Below, piece by piece: positions 63,621-64,000 of a stretch of DNA of 64,000 nucleotides; position 1 is the stretch's first letter; each line of letters starts with the position of its first letter. A program made the translations under genes and the position numbers. The notes below the pieces were generated by a model. It made no database searches, was not told where the DNA came from, and saw nothing but the letters and a program-made list of their open reading frames with translations. Source of the stretch: Paenibacillus lutimineralis (GTDB taxonomy: Bacteria > Bacillota > Bacilli > Paenibacillales > Paenibacillaceae); assembly GCF_003991425.1 (NCBI RefSeq), contig NZ_CP034346.1, positions 3,385,501 through 3,449,500 on the forward strand, given 5' to 3'.

Positions 63621-64000
63621 TTAATCGATGGGTAATAGGTTCTTCTCAATCTCACTGCGTCGTCCTTCCAAGAATGGCGGCAAGCTTAAATCTTTACCCA
63701 GCTCGTCAATGCTTGAGTCAGTAGTGAACCCAGGTCCATCCGTAGCAATTTCAAATAAAATCCCGTTTGATTCGCGAAAATACAGACTCTTGAAATAAAA
63801 GCGATCTACGATCCCCGAAGTATAAAATCCGCGTTCTTTTACCGCTTCTTCCCAATATCGTAGTTCCTCTTCATTCTTAGCCCGTATCGCTAAATGATGA
63901 ATGCTTCCTTTCCCCGGCTTCTCTCTAGGTCCGAGATCCTGTTTAATAAGAATTTCCCCGAAGGATTGCCCGTCTACGGATTGGTAGATCGCTTCGTTGT
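63621..64000 (-). CDS. Ring-cleaving dioxygenase / glyoxalase-family protein, C-terminal part (cut by window edge)
   Basis: An open minus-strand frame of about 125 codons runs from the right edge to a TAA at 63621. It encodes the last vicinal-oxygen-chelate module: 'GKGSIHHLAIRAKNEEELRY' with a metal-ligand histidine, 'YFKSLYFRESNGILFEIATD' with the ligand glutamate, and the typical tail 'LGKDLSLPPFLEGRRSEIE'. This matches the MhqO/MhqA-type ring-cleaving dioxygenases of Bacillales, linked to quinone resistance. The N-terminal half lies outside the window. Confidence 0.82.
   Translation of the reverse strand, partial: NEAIYQSVDGQSFGEILIKQDLGPREKPGKGSIHHLAIRAKNEEELRYWEEAVKERGFYTSGIVDRFYFKSLYFRESNGILFEIATDGPGFTTDSSIDELGKDLSLPPFLEGRRSEIEKNLLPID

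Overview
This window looks like chromosomal DNA from a spore-forming, low-to-mid GC Bacillota of the Paenibacillaceae, most likely Paenibacillus or a close relative. The reasons are the strong Shine-Dalgarno sites with many TTG and GTG starts, a YheC/YheD spore-coat ATP-grasp gene beside a CotSA-type glycosyltransferase, a secreted GH18 chitinase, and very Bacillales-like versions of NamA, LytTR, PadR, Rph, Lsa and Cfr proteins. I saw no rRNA, tRNA, CRISPR array or intact insertion sequence. All calls come from reading the sequence; no database search was run.

Layout. 1-3.8 kb: the end of an AraC regulator, a frameshifted EamA remnant, a GNAT acetyltransferase and a short SecA-like ATPase. 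3.8-6.6 kb: an ABC exporter operon led by a LytTR regulator fused to a degenerate ABC ATPase domain. 6.6-8 kb: thioredoxin and an Rrf2 regulator among gene remnants. 8-18.3 kb: a run of resistance-type genes, with rifampicin phosphotransferase (rph), a TetR/YqeB pair, spectinomycin nucleotidyltransferase ANT(9), TetR/CPBP protease, an erythromycin-esterase-type gene split by a frameshift, and a VanY-like lipoprotein carboxypeptidase. 18.5-33.6 kb: assorted metabolic and regulatory genes (DUF4832 pseudogene, methyltransferase, AraC/epoxide hydrolase, ACR3-like transporter, CueP, a tandem SGNH esterase, PadR/pentapeptide protein, NamA/LysR, spore-coat pair). 33.8-37 kb: DUF2935, a CDF cation exporter and a MarR/nitroreductase operon.

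37.1-40.6 kb is the most interesting part. An Lsa-type ABC-F ribosome-protection gene and a Cfr-type 23S rRNA A2503 methyltransferase lie in tandem. Each is preceded by a long leader with a small upstream ORF and a Rho-independent terminator that can be disrupted by a competing upstream pairing. The ABC-F leader also carries a second small ORF ending inside a perfect 12-bp hairpin that hides the Shine-Dalgarno site. The two proteins act on the same ribosomal site (the peptidyl transferase centre), and both leaders look built to respond to ribosome stalling.

40.7-43.7 kb: a modA-modB-ywiC operon next to broken moaA and moaD genes, the remains of a molybdenum cofactor locus. 44-49.7 kb: a complete oligopeptide ABC importer (oppABCDF). 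50-53.6 kb: a secreted helical protein, a MerR gene interrupted by a stop codon with its membrane-protein partner, and the chitinase. 53.8-58.8 kb: an overlapping operon of an Hsp70-family ATPase, a J-like/TPR protein and a DUF1266 protein, resembling the E. coli hscC/djlC/ybeU set. 59-64 kb: maltose acetyltransferase, a MocR regulator divergent from an EamA transporter, small unknown proteins, a YqkB-type protein and the end of a ring-cleaving dioxygenase.

A recurring theme is gene decay. At least seven genes carry single-base frameshifts, in-frame stops or internal deletions, and several gaps hold short recognisable stumps of lost genes. Several breaks lie in homopolymers, so sequencing error must be excluded for those.
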